Shown here: in pieces, positions 26,222 to 35,356 of the stretch
Numbering within the stretch: the stretch's first letter is position 1
How the letters are laid out: the number at the start of each line of letters is the position of its first letter
Source of the DNA: CAYPEL01 sp036479985
Lineage (GTDB): Bacteria > Pseudomonadota > Gammaproteobacteria > DSM-19610
Direction: 5' to 3'
Assembly: GCA_965224815.1 (NCBI GenBank)
Contig: CBDDAF010000003.1
Coordinates: forward strand, 1,426,001-1,490,000
DNA: 64,000 nucleotides
Notes under the pieces: generated by a model
Told to the model about the DNA's origin: nothing
Database searches by the model: none
What the model saw: only the letters and a program-made list of their open reading frames with translations
Program-made: the position numbers and the translations under genes

Positions 26222-26956
26222 TTAATCAGATAACCAGATTAATGACGCCATCCGTCCAGTCATGCCATCACGCCGATAGGAATAAAAACGCTGGGCATCT
26301 TCAAAGGTGCAGAAACCACCACCGTAGATCTCGGTTACACCAGCCGCCATCAGCCGCAGCCGAGCCAGCACATAAATATCAGCCAGCCACTTACCCTTTA
26401 CTGTAGCTGTGAAGCAGGATTGAGCCTGCTTGTCGTGTGCTACAAATTCCTGCCGTACTTCGTCGCCTACTTCAAACATATTCGGGCCGATTGCTGGGCC
26501 CATCCAGGCAGAAAGTTTGGCGGGTACAACTGGCATTGCAGTAATTGTTGCTTCCAACACACCGGATGCCAGCCCGCGCCATCCTGCATGCGCCGCCGCC
26601 ACACAACTGCCTGCCTGGTCGCAAAACAAAACTGGCAAGCAATCTGCAGTTAGCACGGCACACACCACTCCGCTTTTTCCGGTAAATGACGCATCCGCAG
26701 AAACTGGGGTAACAGAAGTATCAGCCTCTACAACAGCAGTTCCATGCACCTGTTGCAGCCAGCGTGGTTGCGATGGCAATTGCAGTTGCTTATCCAGTAG
26801 TTGCCGGTTTTTTATTACACAGTCAGGCGAATCGCCCACATGATCTGCTAGATTAAATGAGGAAAAGGGAGTGTGACTTAAACCGCCTATACGGATTGTT
26901 GTAAAGGCATGAACATGCCCAGGTACCGGCCAGTCAGGTCTAAGATAATTTTTCAT
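26222..26956 (-). CDS. pgeF: Peptidoglycan editing factor PgeF / YfiH polyphenol-oxidase family
   Basis: A 244-residue protein of the YfiH family, reported to hydrolyse misincorporated residues in cell-wall precursors and to act on purine nucleosides. The zinc-site residues are present: His in LQQVHGTAV, Cys in VLTADCLPVLF, His in AAHAGWRG. GGGFCTFEDAQRFYSYRRDG is the usual C-terminal block. Start is set at 26956 (MKNYLRPDWPVP, the normal N-terminus); upstream codons fall in a REP/MITE-like element. It follows rluD, and clpB is further on, the conserved order. Confidence 0.93.
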   Translation of the reverse strand: MKNYLRPDWPVPGHVHAFTTIRIGGLSHTPFSSFNLADHVGDSPDCVIKNRQLLDKQLQLPSQPRWLQQVHGTAVVEADTSVTPVSADASFTGKSGVVCAVLTADCLPVLFCDQAGSCVAAAHAGWRGLASGVLEATITAMPVVPAKLSAWMGPAIGPNMFEVGDEVRQEFVAHDKQAQSCFTATVKGKWLADIYVLARLRLMAAGVTEIYGGGFCTFEDAQRFYSYRRDGMTGRMASLIWLSD

Positions 26957-26959
26957 ATT

Positions 26960-27108
26960 TAAGGACCCTCTGAATAAATTTGCAAGCATCTGTAGGAGCG
27001 GCTTCAGCCGCGATGAATACCACAGCGCCCCATCGCGGCTGAAGCCGCTCCTACAAAATTTACATGTCTCACAATGACGAAATGCGCGAATTAATCAGAG
27101 TTTCCTTA
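26960..27108. repeat. MITE-like REP element (tgtagg family), copy 4, with both ends
   Basis: The most complete copy with 55416. The central palindrome 26991-27055 (tgtaggagcggcttcagccg ... cggctgaagccgctcctaca) lies between outer inverted repeats taaggaccctctgaataaat (26960) and gaattaatcagagtttcctta read inverted (27088-27108). It exactly fills the space between the pgeF start and the rluD stop. Confidence 0.85.
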
Positions 27109-27110
27109 AA

Positions 27111-28067
27111 TTATTCAGTAGTATCAAAATCTTCCTGCATAGCATCAATCAGTTGCTGCATATCATCCGGCACAGGTGCTTCCCAGGCAATCGGCTCACC
27201 CTTCCCAGGGTGGATCAGCTCTAGCCGCGCCGCATGCAAGGCCTGCCGATGAAAACTTCGGATGACTTGTCTTAGCCCATCACTACAGCCTGCCGGTAGT
27301 TTGAGACGACCACCATATAAAGGATCACCCACGATAGGAGTATGCAAATGCGACATATGCACCCTGATCTGATGAGTACGCCCGGTTTCTAACCGCACCC
27401 GCAGTAAAGTATGCGCCGCATATCGCTGCTCGACACGATAATGAGTTATTGCTTCCTTACCTCCATTCACCACCGCCATTCGTAAACGGTCACGTGGATG
27501 CCGTCCGATGGGTGCCTCAATGGTTCCACCTGCGGGTAGAATCGAATTTACCAGCGCCATATATTCCCGATGCACAGTACGCGCCTGAAGTTGTTGCACT
27601 AACGCACTGTGCGCAGTCAAGGTCCGGGCTACCACCAGTAATCCACTCGTTAACTTATCGAGCCGGTGCACAATACCCGCACGCGGTACAGTCGCCAGTG
27701 ACGCATCCAGATGCAGCAATGCGTTTTGCAACGTACCATCCGGATTACCCGCCGCTGGATGCACCACCAAGCCAGCCGGTTTGTTGATAACCAAAAGCTG
27801 ATCATCTTCATAAATCAGGTCCAGTTCGATAGGTTCTGCTTTAACCTCAGATTCCACTTCCAGTTCGGCATCGACCTTGATCAACTCACCGCCAGATACC
27901 CGGAATTTAGCCTTACATATCTGGTTATCCAGTGTCACCTGACCAGAACGCAGCCACCGCACAAGCCTGCTGCGCGAATACTCCGGAAATAGCTTTGCCA
28001 GCACCTGATCAACGCGATCGCCCGCGAATTCGTCCGGTACCTGGCCATCAAGTTTGATACGTTGCAA
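27111..28067 (-). CDS. rluD: Ribosomal large subunit pseudouridine synthase RluD
   Basis: A 318-residue synthase that makes pseudouridines in helix 69 of 23S rRNA. An N-terminal S4 domain (DRVDQVLAKLFPEYSRSRL) precedes the catalytic domain with the active-site Asp in GIVHRLDKLTSGLLVVA and the RTHQIRVH block. Assignment to RluD over RluC rests on context: divergent from bamD, upstream of pgeF, as in E. coli. The stop codon abuts the REP/MITE-like element. Confidence 0.93.
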   Translation of the reverse strand: MQRIKLDGQVPDEFAGDRVDQVLAKLFPEYSRSRLVRWLRSGQVTLDNQICKAKFRVSGGELIKVDAELEVESEVKAEPIELDLIYEDDQLLVINKPAGLVVHPAAGNPDGTLQNALLHLDASLATVPRAGIVHRLDKLTSGLLVVARTLTAHSALVQQLQARTVHREYMALVNSILPAGGTIEAPIGRHPRDRLRMAVVNGGKEAITHYRVEQRYAAHTLLRVRLETGRTHQIRVHMSHLHTPIVGDPLYGGRLKLPAGCSDGLRQVIRSFHRQALHAARLELIHPGKGEPIAWEAPVPDDMQQLIDAMQEDFDTTE

Positions 28068-28220
28068 GATTCAATCCCATAGATAAAGTTGAGGTATTCG
28101 CACCCATTGTATCTGGCTCTGAAAATTTCGGCCAAGATACCGCAGCAAATAGTGACAGGCTGAAGGCAGCGATTTACAATCAGCAACCTTCTCACCGCAA
28201 TCTGTATAATTCAAAGTCCT

Positions 28221-28946
28221 ATGCATATTTCCCGCTATATTCTGGTATTAGCCTTGTTACTGTCGGCCGGTTGCTCAACGACACCGGAAGACCCCCTGGA
28301 CAAGCTTTCTGCCAATGACCTGTATACACAAGCCAAAAAAGCACTCGACGGCGGTGACTATGCAACGGCTATCAATACTTTTGAGAAACTCGAAACCCGT
28401 TTTCCATTTGGTAAATTTGCTCAACAGGCACAGCTCGAAATTGCTTATGCCTACTACAAATTTGACGAACCTGAATCTGCGATAGCGACACTGGATCGCT
28501 TTATCCGTACCAACCCAGGCAACTCGAATCTGGCTTACGCCCAATACCTGAAGGGAATGGTCAATTACACACGGGGTGCAAGCATCATTGACCGTTTTGC
28601 ATCCCGCGAACCTTCAGATCGTGACACACGCGTGCTACGCGATTCATTTAATGATTTTACACAGCTGGTCAAGCTGTACCCAAAAAGCCGCTATGCAGAA
28701 GATGCCTCACAAAGACTGGTTTACCTGCATAACAACCTGGCTCAATATGAAATCAAAGTTGCCAATTACTATTTAAAACGCGGTGCCTACGTCGCAGCTG
28801 TGAACCGCGCAAAATATGTCGTGGAAAACTATCAGCGCACACCCGCTGCGCAGGATGCAGTACAAATAATGGTGCGTGGCTATACCTTGCTTGGTATGCA
28901 GGATCTAGCCAATGATGCACAAAAAATTCTGGAATTGAATCAATAA
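28221..28946 (+). CDS. bamD: Outer membrane assembly lipoprotein BamD
   Basis: An essential BAM-complex lipoprotein. The 241-residue product has a signal peptide with lipobox LSAGC (Cys18) and about five TPR-like helical repeats (LYTQAKKALDGGDYATAINT, FGKFAQQAQLEIAYAYYKFD). SRYAEDASQRLVYLHNNLAQYEIKVANYYLKRG spans the conserved central repeat. E. coli BamD is 245 residues. It is divergent from rluD, as in other gammaproteobacteria. Confidence 0.95.
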   Translation: MHISRYILVLALLLSAGCSTTPEDPLDKLSANDLYTQAKKALDGGDYATAINTFEKLETRFPFGKFAQQAQLEIAYAYYKFDEPESAIATLDRFIRTNPGNSNLAYAQYLKGMVNYTRGASIIDRFASREPSDRDTRVLRDSFNDFTQLVKLYPKSRYAEDASQRLVYLHNNLAQYEIKVANYYLKRGAYVAAVNRAKYVVENYQRTPAAQDAVQIMVRGYTLLGMQDLANDAQKILELNQ

Positions 28947-29029
28947 TAATTTTTTGTCTCTCATCGACAACAGATCACAATCAACACCTGCACTTTTCTG
29001 ACCATACGTCTACGGCAACCAATTTTTAT

Positions 29030-29045
29030 ACCCTTATAGAAGGGT
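29030..29045 (+). terminator. Weak candidate terminator downstream of bamD
   Basis: Stem accctt/aagggt with loop atag is followed by ttatctagttcttt. The stem is short and AT-rich and the T-run is interrupted. The remainder of 28947-29215 holds no gene; the region before 29216 should contain the promoter of the nucleotidase-family gene. Confidence 0.3.
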
Positions 29046-29215
29046 TTATCTAGTTCTTTGTTTACTCCTATATAGACGAACAAATAGCCCGTAGCTCACT
29101 TCCGGTTTTTACAAAACACTGCCAAAGTAACCTTCGTCGTAGTACCTGACTCAGCCTATCCGCTGATTTAAGTTCAGGACTGATCTAAAAAACGCATAAC
29201 CCTATGGAGGTTTGC

Positions 29216-31153
29216 ATGAAGTTTACGGGAATAATCACGGCAGCGAGTCTGTCGTTACTAACGCTGCCGGCACTGGCAGCAACAAAAACAATCAGCTTTA
29301 TCCACCTTAATGACTTGCACGCGAATCTTGTGCAACACAAAGAACTCATCGCCGATGGCAAGGGTGGAACCGTCATTGAAAATCGTGGTGGGTTGAGCCG
29401 TATCGCCACACTGGTTAAACAAATTCGCTCCGACAACCCTAACAGTATTCTGATGAATGTCGGTGATACTTACCATGGTGGTGTTGAAGCCTTTTATTCA
29501 ATGGGCAACGCAATTGTCGGGCCTCTAAATGCACTGGGTGTCGATGTCGGCGTACCGGGTAACTGGGATTTTTATTACACGCCAGCGATCACTCGGATGC
29601 GTTATGGCCGTGTGCCTATGCCTGTCTTTGAGCCACCTATGCCGCTCTTCGACAATCCGATTCCAGTCAAACAACCGAATTTCCCTAACCTGGGCGCAAA
29701 CATCAGCGATATCACTGATTTTATGCCGTTTGGCCGGAAGTTCTTACCCGCTACACACATGATTAAAAAAGGCGGTATTGATATTGGTTTCATCGGTCTG
29801 ACCACGGATATTCTGGAAGACATGCACCCCATGTTGGCACAGGGCTTCAATATTCTGCAGGGTGAAACCGGTTACCGGACATTGATTAACAAACACGCGA
29901 AAGATCTGCGCAGTAAAGGTGCCGACATCATCGTCGTCATGAGCGAATTGGGTATCCATAAAGACAAGCGGTTAGCCGATGTTATCGAACCTGGCGTGAC
30001 TGCATTCTTTTCTGCACATACGCATGAAACCGTGTTTGATCCTATTCAATCTGATAGCGGTGCCGTGCTGGTTGAAGCTGGAAATGATGCTTATCTCGGC
30101 CGCATGGATATAACAGTTAAAACCAGCCGTAGTGGTGCAAGTATTCGTTCCATTAAATGGCAAATGCTGGATGTCGATGACAGCGTGGCGGAAGATCCAG
30201 CCATGAAAAAACTGGTAGACGCCGAACGTGCGCCTTACCTGGCTAAAAACGTGTTCATGGCTGCACCACCTTTCATGATCCAGACGCTGACTCAACCGAT
30301 CGATACAGTGGTTGGTCATACTCACAGCTTAATGGATCGTAAAGACGCACTGGAAAGCACTTTCAATAATGGCTGGACGGATATGCTGCGCCAGGACACT
30401 GGTACACAGGTCGCCATGTCACCTGGTTTCAGAATGGGTGGTACGGTTGCAGGTACTGGCATGACTTATGAGAACGGTGCAGTTGCCGATGGCGCTATCA
30501 CGGTAGAAGATGCCTACCATTTCTTCCCCATGTTCTATGGCATTACGACCGCCCAGGTTAAAGGTTCACAACTGTATAAAATCCTGGAACGCCAACTGGC
30601 CGCTACCTTTTCGTCCGAGCCATTCAACCAGCGTGGTGGCTGGTTGATGGGTTACTCCGGTCTGGATATGCAGCTTGATCTGGCAGCTGGTGATGGCCGC
30701 CGCGTCAAATCACTGAAATATAGTGACACCGGCGTACCGGTTGGACCGAATGACTCAATCAGTATTACCGGTTGCCGGCGTATGCCGATCGACTATCCGG
30801 GCAAGCTGTGTGCGGTTGATGGTTTCACCAATATCTCACCGGTCTACACCAATCCAATTAAAGGCATACCTTGGACAGCAGTTGATACCTTTATCAAGCT
30901 GTTGGCTCAGAATACCTTTGATGGCAGCCGTGACAATGTCGTGGACACCAGCCTGACTGCCCTGTGGCCTGGTGTGGACTTTATTCAACCCCTTCTGGGT
31001 GTTGGCTTTGGCAAACCGGCTGAAGACCTGAAAAACTGCGGTTATTTCAAGATGAATTGTGCGAATGGCCGTGGCAATAGTGGTTTCGGTGGCTTTGGCA
31101 ATCGTGGTGGTAGCAGTAACAAGCGTGGCTTTGGTGGTTTCAAGTTTTTCTGA
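29216..31153 (+). CDS. Secreted 5'-nucleotidase/metallophosphatase-family protein with variant active site
   Basis: A 645-residue periplasmic protein; start 29216 follows a GGAGG by six bases. Signal peptide cleaved near ALA at 21. The metallophosphatase domain has NDLHANL (Asp33, His35), GDTYHGG (Asp84), GNWDF (Asn116, Trp117), MSELG (Glu244) and SAHTHE (His268, His270). The C-terminal nucleotidase domain (about 330-600) is complete. In canonical 5'-nucleotidases the GNW position is GNH with a catalytic His, and the MSELG position holds a metal-ligand His. SoxB relatives also vary here, so the substrate is open. A Gly/Phe-rich tail (GFGGFGNRGG, KRGFGGFKFF) ends the protein. Confidence 0.88.
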   Translation: MKFTGIITAASLSLLTLPALAATKTISFIHLNDLHANLVQHKELIADGKGGTVIENRGGLSRIATLVKQIRSDNPNSILMNVGDTYHGGVEAFYSMGNAIVGPLNALGVDVGVPGNWDFYYTPAITRMRYGRVPMPVFEPPMPLFDNPIPVKQPNFPNLGANISDITDFMPFGRKFLPATHMIKKGGIDIGFIGLTTDILEDMHPMLAQGFNILQGETGYRTLINKHAKDLRSKGADIIVVMSELGIHKDKRLADVIEPGVTAFFSAHTHETVFDPIQSDSGAVLVEAGNDAYLGRMDITVKTSRSGASIRSIKWQMLDVDDSVAEDPAMKKLVDAERAPYLAKNVFMAAPPFMIQTLTQPIDTVVGHTHSLMDRKDALESTFNNGWTDMLRQDTGTQVAMSPGFRMGGTVAGTGMTYENGAVADGAITVEDAYHFFPMFYGITTAQVKGSQLYKILERQLAATFSSEPFNQRGGWLMGYSGLDMQLDLAAGDGRRVKSLKYSDTGVPVGPNDSISITGCRRMPIDYPGKLCAVDGFTNISPVYTNPIKGIPWTAVDTFIKLLAQNTFDGSRDNVVDTSLTALWPGVDFIQPLLGVGFGKPAEDLKNCGYFKMNCANGRGNSGFGGFGNRGGSSNKRGFGGFKFF

Positions 31154-31187
31154 TCCCACCCGGGACTCGTCTATTGACTAAAGATCT

Positions 31188-31212
31188 GGCCCCGAAAGGG
31201 GCCTTTTCTTTG
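31188..31212 (+). terminator. Rho-independent terminator after the nucleotidase-family gene
   Basis: Perfect stem ggcccc/ggggcc with loop gaaa followed by ttttctttgt, 34 bases after the stop codon at 31153. Confidence 0.9.
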
Positions 31213-31262
31213 TCTACGTATAATCACGCAGCCCTGGCTAACCCTTTCAAACACAAACAATA

Positions 31263-31409
31263 ACCTGCCAAATTGTCAGCCTGGCAAGCAACAAACATTA
31301 AGATTAAATCTATATTATCAATTACTTATGGGTTATTTGGCTATACACTCATCCATCGATTAGGTTACCATCCGCAGCATTAATAAACGGGAACCTGCCA
31401 ATTTGTCAG
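31263..31409. promoter_or_regulatory. Pair of direct repeats upstream of the sigma-54 activator gene
   Basis: Acctgccaaattgtcag (31263-31279) and acctgccaatttgtcag (31393-31409) differ at one base and are 130 bp apart. The first is followed by cctggca, giving a TGCCA-N11-TGGCA inverted pair. The second ends 19 bp before the activator ATG. They may be binding sites for the activator itself; this is inferred from repetition and position only. Confidence 0.4.
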
Positions 31410-31427
31410 TTCCTGACCGGAGGCCTA

Positions 31428-32774
31428 ATGCCCGATAAAAAAATCTCCCTCGAAATTCAGTCACTGATCGATGCCCAGGATCATCCATTCGTCCTGATCG
31501 ATGACAACTACAATATCGTTGCGGCCAACTCAGCCTATCAACAAGCTTATGGTGTCAGTGGTGATGATATCGTCGGCTGCAAATGTCATAAGGTTTCACA
31601 TCACTCTGACAAACCTTGCCATATGAATGGCGAAGATTGCCCACACAAACAGGTTTTTGAAACCGGCAAGCCACACCAGGTATTACATATTCACTACGAC
31701 GCCCAATCTCAACCCGAACATGTGCGCATCAAGGGATCGCCGATTCGTGGGCAAGATGGTTCATTGTATCTAGGGGAAGCGGTTTTTCCGTTAGCCAGCA
31801 CATCCGATCTCAAGTCGGAACACTTCAATCTAATGGGTGAATCACCTGCCTTCCTGCAATGTATTGAAGAACTGACACGCGCCGCAGAAATCAGTGCACC
31901 CGTGTTGTTAACAGGTGATAGTGGCGTGGGTAAGGACATGTCCGCACACTACATCCACCAACGCTCAGATCGCGCTGGGCGTGCCATAAATATGGTCGAT
32001 TGCAGCGCCATCAGCGAGTCGATGTTTGAAAGTGAATTGTTTGGTCACGAACGCGGTGCTTTTACCGGCTGTGTAGGCCGCCGCCACGGGTTGTTTGAAC
32101 TGGCAGATGGCGGCACACTTTTTTTTAATGAGATTGGTGACCTACCCTCCTCCATGCAAGGCCGTATATTGCGTGTAATGGAATCAGGCGAGTTCCGGCG
32201 TGTAGGTGGCCGGGAAACATTAACCGCCGATGTTCGTATTATTTGTGCCACCAGTAAAAATCTACGTAATTTGATCTCAACGGATCATTTCCGTGCTGAC
32301 CTGTATTACCGCATTGCCGGCATTATTTGCGATATTCCCACCCTGAAAGAACGGCGTTCAGATATACCCTTGCTGGCCAATGCATTAATACAACGTGATG
32401 GACAGGCTGCCAATCACGCCTATCATCTGGCCGATGATGCCATTGAAAAACTCTGTGGATATGACTATCCAGGCAATATACGTGAACTACGTAATACCTT
32501 GCAGCGTGCAGCTGTACTTAGTACCAACGGCGTTATCACTGCAAACGAAATTCATTTTGATGAAGTGAGAATTGACCGGCGTAACCAGCAACCAAACCCG
32601 GCAACCACATCAGACACCCCATCGATGAAAGGTGTCGAATCACAATACATTTCAGATCTGCTGACCGAACACCAGGGTAAACGCGCCCAGGTTGCAGAAG
32701 TCCTGGGGATCAGCGAACGCACCTTGTATCGAAAAATCAAACAATATGGCTTGCAGTCAATCGGACGTCATTAA
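31428..32774 (+). CDS. PAS-domain sigma-54-dependent transcriptional activator with altered ATPase motifs
   Basis: A 448-residue enhancer-binding protein. Residues 10-120 are a PAS domain with a Cys/His-rich stretch (C51, C53, C64, C71) common in one sensory PAS subgroup. Residues 135-370 form the AAA+ domain: Walker A GDSGVGKD (163-170), the sigma-54 contact loop GAFTGC (210-215, normally GAFTGA) and Walker B FFNEIG (normally LDEIG, so Asp is Asn at 234). A Fis-type HTH ends the protein (RAQVAEVLGISERTLYRKIK). The substitutions raise doubt about ATP hydrolysis. Target genes unknown; the next gene is argE. Confidence 0.9.
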   Translation: MPDKKISLEIQSLIDAQDHPFVLIDDNYNIVAANSAYQQAYGVSGDDIVGCKCHKVSHHSDKPCHMNGEDCPHKQVFETGKPHQVLHIHYDAQSQPEHVRIKGSPIRGQDGSLYLGEAVFPLASTSDLKSEHFNLMGESPAFLQCIEELTRAAEISAPVLLTGDSGVGKDMSAHYIHQRSDRAGRAINMVDCSAISESMFESELFGHERGAFTGCVGRRHGLFELADGGTLFFNEIGDLPSSMQGRILRVMESGEFRRVGGRETLTADVRIICATSKNLRNLISTDHFRADLYYRIAGIICDIPTLKERRSDIPLLANALIQRDGQAANHAYHLADDAIEKLCGYDYPGNIRELRNTLQRAAVLSTNGVITANEIHFDEVRIDRRNQQPNPATTSDTPSMKGVESQYISDLLTEHQGKRAQVAEVLGISERTLYRKIKQYGLQSIGRH

Positions 32775-32807
32775 CCAGGTGATGATCAATTACGCTAAGA
32801 TTAAACT

Positions 32808-33962
32808 ATGGCAACCCTACCAAATCTGATTGACAGAATCCGGGCACTGATTGCGGCACCATCCATAAGTAGCGTTAATCCTGATTGGGATCAGGGCAAT
32901 AATAATGTCATAAATCTGCTCGCCAGCTGGCTGGAAGATCTGGGTTACCAGATCGATATCCAACCGATCACTGACAAACCCGGTAAATCAAACCTGATTG
33001 CGACACTTGGGCAAGGACCGAACGGACTCGTGCTGGCTGGTCACACCGACACAGTACCTTATGATGAAGGCCGCTGGCGTAATGACCCTTTTATTCTGAC
33101 TGAAGCTGACCAGCGTTTGTACGGCCTGGGCACATCGGACATGAAAGCCTTTCTCGCAATCGCCATGGAAGCTGCGCTACAGTTTTCTGCAAAGGATTTT
33201 TCCGCACCACTCATCCTGCTTGCAACCGCAGATGAAGAAAGCTCCATGGCGGGTGCCAAAGCACTGGTGGAAAGCAAGAAACCGCAAGCCCGTCATGCCG
33301 TCATTGGTGAACCAACCAATTTACGGCCAGTACGCCTGCACAAAGGCATCATGATGGAATCTATCCGGTTAACCGGACACTCCGGACATTCCAGCGATCC
33401 GGCGCTGGGCAACAACGCTCTCGAAGGCATGCACCGGGTCATTAGTGAATTGCTTGACTGGCGTAAACAACTGCAATCGCAATACAACAATTCCCTGTTT
33501 GCAGTTCCGGTACCTACGCTAAACCTGGGTCATATACACGGTGGTGACAACCCGAATCGTATCTGTGCCGAGTGTGAATTACATATCGACCTGCGCCCAC
33601 TACCTGGTATGGATCTCGAAGAGCTACGTGAAATGCTAAAGAAACGCGTGTCCAGCGCACTGATTGATAGCGGGTTAAAAATCGATATCCAACCCTTATT
33701 TGATGGTACCCCGGCAATGGAAACCGATGCCAATAGTGCCATTGTAAAGGCTACTGAGGCATTAACCGGCTATAACGCTGAAGCCGTTGCCTTTGGTACC
33801 GAAGGCCCTTATCTGAATAGCATGGGTATGAACACCGTTGTGCTTGGCCCGGGTGATATTGCACAAGCGCATCAGCCGGATGAGTATCTGGCATTGGAAC
33901 GGATTGAACCGACGGTATTGCTATTGAATAAATTAATTCGGAAATTCTGTTGTAATACGTAA
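32808..33962 (+). CDS. argE: Acetylornithine deacetylase
   Basis: A 384-residue M20-family di-zinc hydrolase that converts N-acetylornithine to ornithine. It shows VLAGHTDTVPYDEGRW (metal His and Asp), GTSDMKAF, the catalytic pair in ATADEESS, and FGTEGPYLNSMGMNTVVLGPG with the C-terminal HQPDEYL. E. coli ArgE is 383 residues. It lies immediately before argA, and the two would form part of the acetylated arginine pathway. Confidence 0.92.
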   Translation: MATLPNLIDRIRALIAAPSISSVNPDWDQGNNNVINLLASWLEDLGYQIDIQPITDKPGKSNLIATLGQGPNGLVLAGHTDTVPYDEGRWRNDPFILTEADQRLYGLGTSDMKAFLAIAMEAALQFSAKDFSAPLILLATADEESSMAGAKALVESKKPQARHAVIGEPTNLRPVRLHKGIMMESIRLTGHSGHSSDPALGNNALEGMHRVISELLDWRKQLQSQYNNSLFAVPVPTLNLGHIHGGDNPNRICAECELHIDLRPLPGMDLEELREMLKKRVSSALIDSGLKIDIQPLFDGTPAMETDANSAIVKATEALTGYNAEAVAFGTEGPYLNSMGMNTVVLGPGDIAQAHQPDEYLALERIEPTVLLLNKLIRKFCCNT

Positions 33963-34021
33963 TCCTGGAAATAACCGTTTCCCCTGTACCAGTTGATAAG
34001 TTCAATGTAATCTATAGCCCA

Positions 34022-35353
34022 ATGGCAACAAAAATAAAAACTGGCAATCAGGAAAACAGCTTTGTCGATAACATCCGGCAGGCCGCCCCCTATGTCCACA
34101 GCCACCGTGGCGCTACCTTTGTCATTATGTTTGGTGGCGAAGCGATTAGTGAAAAATTTGCCGAGCTGATCCACGACATTGCACTGCTAAGCAGCCTGGG
34201 TATCCGTATCGTGCTGGTGCATGGTGCTCGTCCGCAAATTGAAAAACGCCTAAAAAAAGCCAAGGCAAAAATTCGTTATGTAAATGGTTTACGGGTCACC
34301 GACGATGCCGCCCTCGCCTGCGTAAAAGACGCCGCTGGCAGCTTGCGCGTTGAAATAGAAGCCCGGCTGTCGATGGGTCTGGTGAACACACCCATGGCGG
34401 GTGCCAGACTTCGGGTTTCATCCGGCAACTTTGTAACCGCCCGGCCACTGGGAATTCGTGACGGTGTAGATTATTGCCACACGGGCGAAGTGCGCCGCGT
34501 CGATATCGAAGCACTACAACAACATTTGCAGGAACAGAGAATAGTTTTATTGTCACCACTGGGTTACTCACCTACAGGTGAAGTCTTTAATGTCAGCGCT
34601 GAAGAAATTGCCACTGCCACTGCAATCGCACTAGATGCTGACAAACTGATCTTGCTAACTGAACAACCCGTGTTGCGCGATAGTAAACGGCGTGCGATAC
34701 GTCAGCTATCGTTGATCGAAGCGGAAAAATTAGTTAAATCACGACGCAAACTGGAATCAGAAACCCGGCAACATATCCACAACGCTATTGAATGTTGTCG
34801 TCAAAACGTCAAGCGAGTTCATCTAATCGAACGAAATATTGACGGTGGTCTATTACAAGAGCTATTTACCCGCGATGGTATCGGCACGTTGATAAGCGCT
34901 TCATCTTATGAAGGCCTGCGTCCCGCTACCATTGATGATGTCGGTGGCATACTCGAACTGATCGAACCTTTCGAAAATAAAGGTCTATTGGTTAAACGCT
35001 CACGTGAACGACTGGAAATAGAAATCAGACATTTTCAGGTACTCATGCGTGACGGCATGATTATCGCCTGCGCTGCACTCTATCCTTATCCAAAAAAACT
35101 GGCTGAACTCGCCTGTATGGTCGTACATCCCGCTTATCGTGATCAAGGACGCGGTGATCTGATACTGGATGCCATCGAACAGCGCGCCAGACAAACCGGC
35201 ATTGACAAACTTTTTGTGCTCACGACACAGGCCGCACACTGGTTCCAGGAACGTGGCTTTCGCCGTTCACAAATGGAAAAACTGCCGGTAAGCAAACGTG
35301 CGCTATACAACTATCAACGAAATTCCAAAGTATTTATCAAGGTGCTCGATTAA
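34022..35353 (+). CDS. argA: N-acetylglutamate synthase (kinase-like plus GNAT domains)
   Basis: The first committed step of arginine synthesis, acetyl-CoA + glutamate to N-acetylglutamate. The 443 residues equal the E. coli length: an N-terminal amino-acid-kinase-like domain (FVIMFGGEAISEKF, VLVHGARPQIEKRL, LSPLGYSPTGEVFNV), where arginine feedback binds in homologues, and a GNAT acetyltransferase domain from about 295 (LACMVVHPAYRDQGRGDLIL). The retention of both argA and argE indicates the linear acetyl pathway of enterics rather than ArgJ recycling, as far as this window shows. Confidence 0.95.
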   Translation: MATKIKTGNQENSFVDNIRQAAPYVHSHRGATFVIMFGGEAISEKFAELIHDIALLSSLGIRIVLVHGARPQIEKRLKKAKAKIRYVNGLRVTDDAALACVKDAAGSLRVEIEARLSMGLVNTPMAGARLRVSSGNFVTARPLGIRDGVDYCHTGEVRRVDIEALQQHLQEQRIVLLSPLGYSPTGEVFNVSAEEIATATAIALDADKLILLTEQPVLRDSKRRAIRQLSLIEAEKLVKSRRKLESETRQHIHNAIECCRQNVKRVHLIERNIDGGLLQELFTRDGIGTLISASSYEGLRPATIDDVGGILELIEPFENKGLLVKRSRERLEIEIRHFQVLMRDGMIIACAALYPYPKKLAELACMVVHPAYRDQGRGDLILDAIEQRARQTGIDKLFVLTTQAAHWFQERGFRRSQMEKLPVSKRALYNYQRNSKVFIKVLD

Positions 35354-35356
35354 TTT

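Noticed and set aside
26957..26989. Longer N-terminus of PgeF
   Set aside because: The extra 11 codons come from the MITE-like element; the family start is MKNYLRPDW-like at 26956.
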